A DNA stretch of 5,681 nt from an uncultured Lachnospiraceae bacterium. Lineage in GTDB: Bacteria; Bacillota_A; Clostridia; Lachnospirales; Lachnospiraceae. Shown piece after piece: positions 5,664 through 5,681 of this stretch. Numbering within the stretch: position 1 is the first letter of the stretch; each line of letters starts with the position of its first letter. Below the pieces are notes generated by a model. The model saw only the letters and a program-made list of their open reading frames with translations, was not told the origin of the DNA and searched no databases. A program made the translations under genes and the position numbers. The DNA is taken from contig CAMOOZ010000062.1 in NCBI GenBank assembly GCA_946621895.1, positions 1 through 5,681 on the forward strand, written 5' to 3'.

Positions 5664-5681
5664 GGGCCTTTCAAAAGAAGA

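Overview
The window looks like the chromosome of a mid-to-high-GC Firmicute, most likely a Clostridia/Lachnospiraceae-type gut anaerobe. This is inferred from strong AGGAGG-type ribosome binding sites, GTG as an alternative start, TGn-extended -10 promoters, a secreted 5'-nucleotidase and a zinc-ribbon/two-helix membrane protein of a kind common in Clostridia. No rRNA, tRNA, CRISPR array, integrase or transposase gene is visible. The species cannot be named from the sequence alone.

Layout. Left block (+ strand, 1-2105): the 3' part of a beta-propeller-like protein (1-744, start lies outside the window) is followed 30 bp later by a zinc-ribbon membrane protein (775-2061). The pair ends at a strong intrinsic terminator (2076-2105). 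Between this block and the next gene, which converges on it, lies a 99-nt palindromic element (2105-2203) that folds as two stacked stems and resembles a MITE or extragenic repeat.

Middle (- strand): a secreted UshA-family 5'-nucleotidase/metallophosphoesterase (3865-2231). Right block (+ strand, 3944-5663): a PfpI/DJ-1-family protein, a cytoplasmic alpha/beta-hydrolase with an intact Ser-Asp-His triad, and a 61-codon ORF that resembles the N-terminal part of a GNAT acetyltransferase. The nucleotidase and the right block diverge from a 78-bp intergenic region. There, two TGn-extended TATAAT -10 boxes lie in mirror image within one palindrome, so the two promoters share a centre. A second dyad, CCAATC-N8-GATTGG, overlaps the plus promoter and the minus-strand leader.

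How the genes may work together. The beta-propeller/zinc-ribbon pair is probably co-transcribed and concerns an envelope or membrane function that is not known. The nucleotidase would scavenge nucleotides outside the cell. The PfpI-like protein and the hydrolase may form a stress or detoxification operon, but that is inference from family and spacing only. No complete new multi-gene system can be demonstrated here. The best leads are the symmetric bidirectional promoter with its neighbouring dyad, and the palindromic element at 2105-2203.
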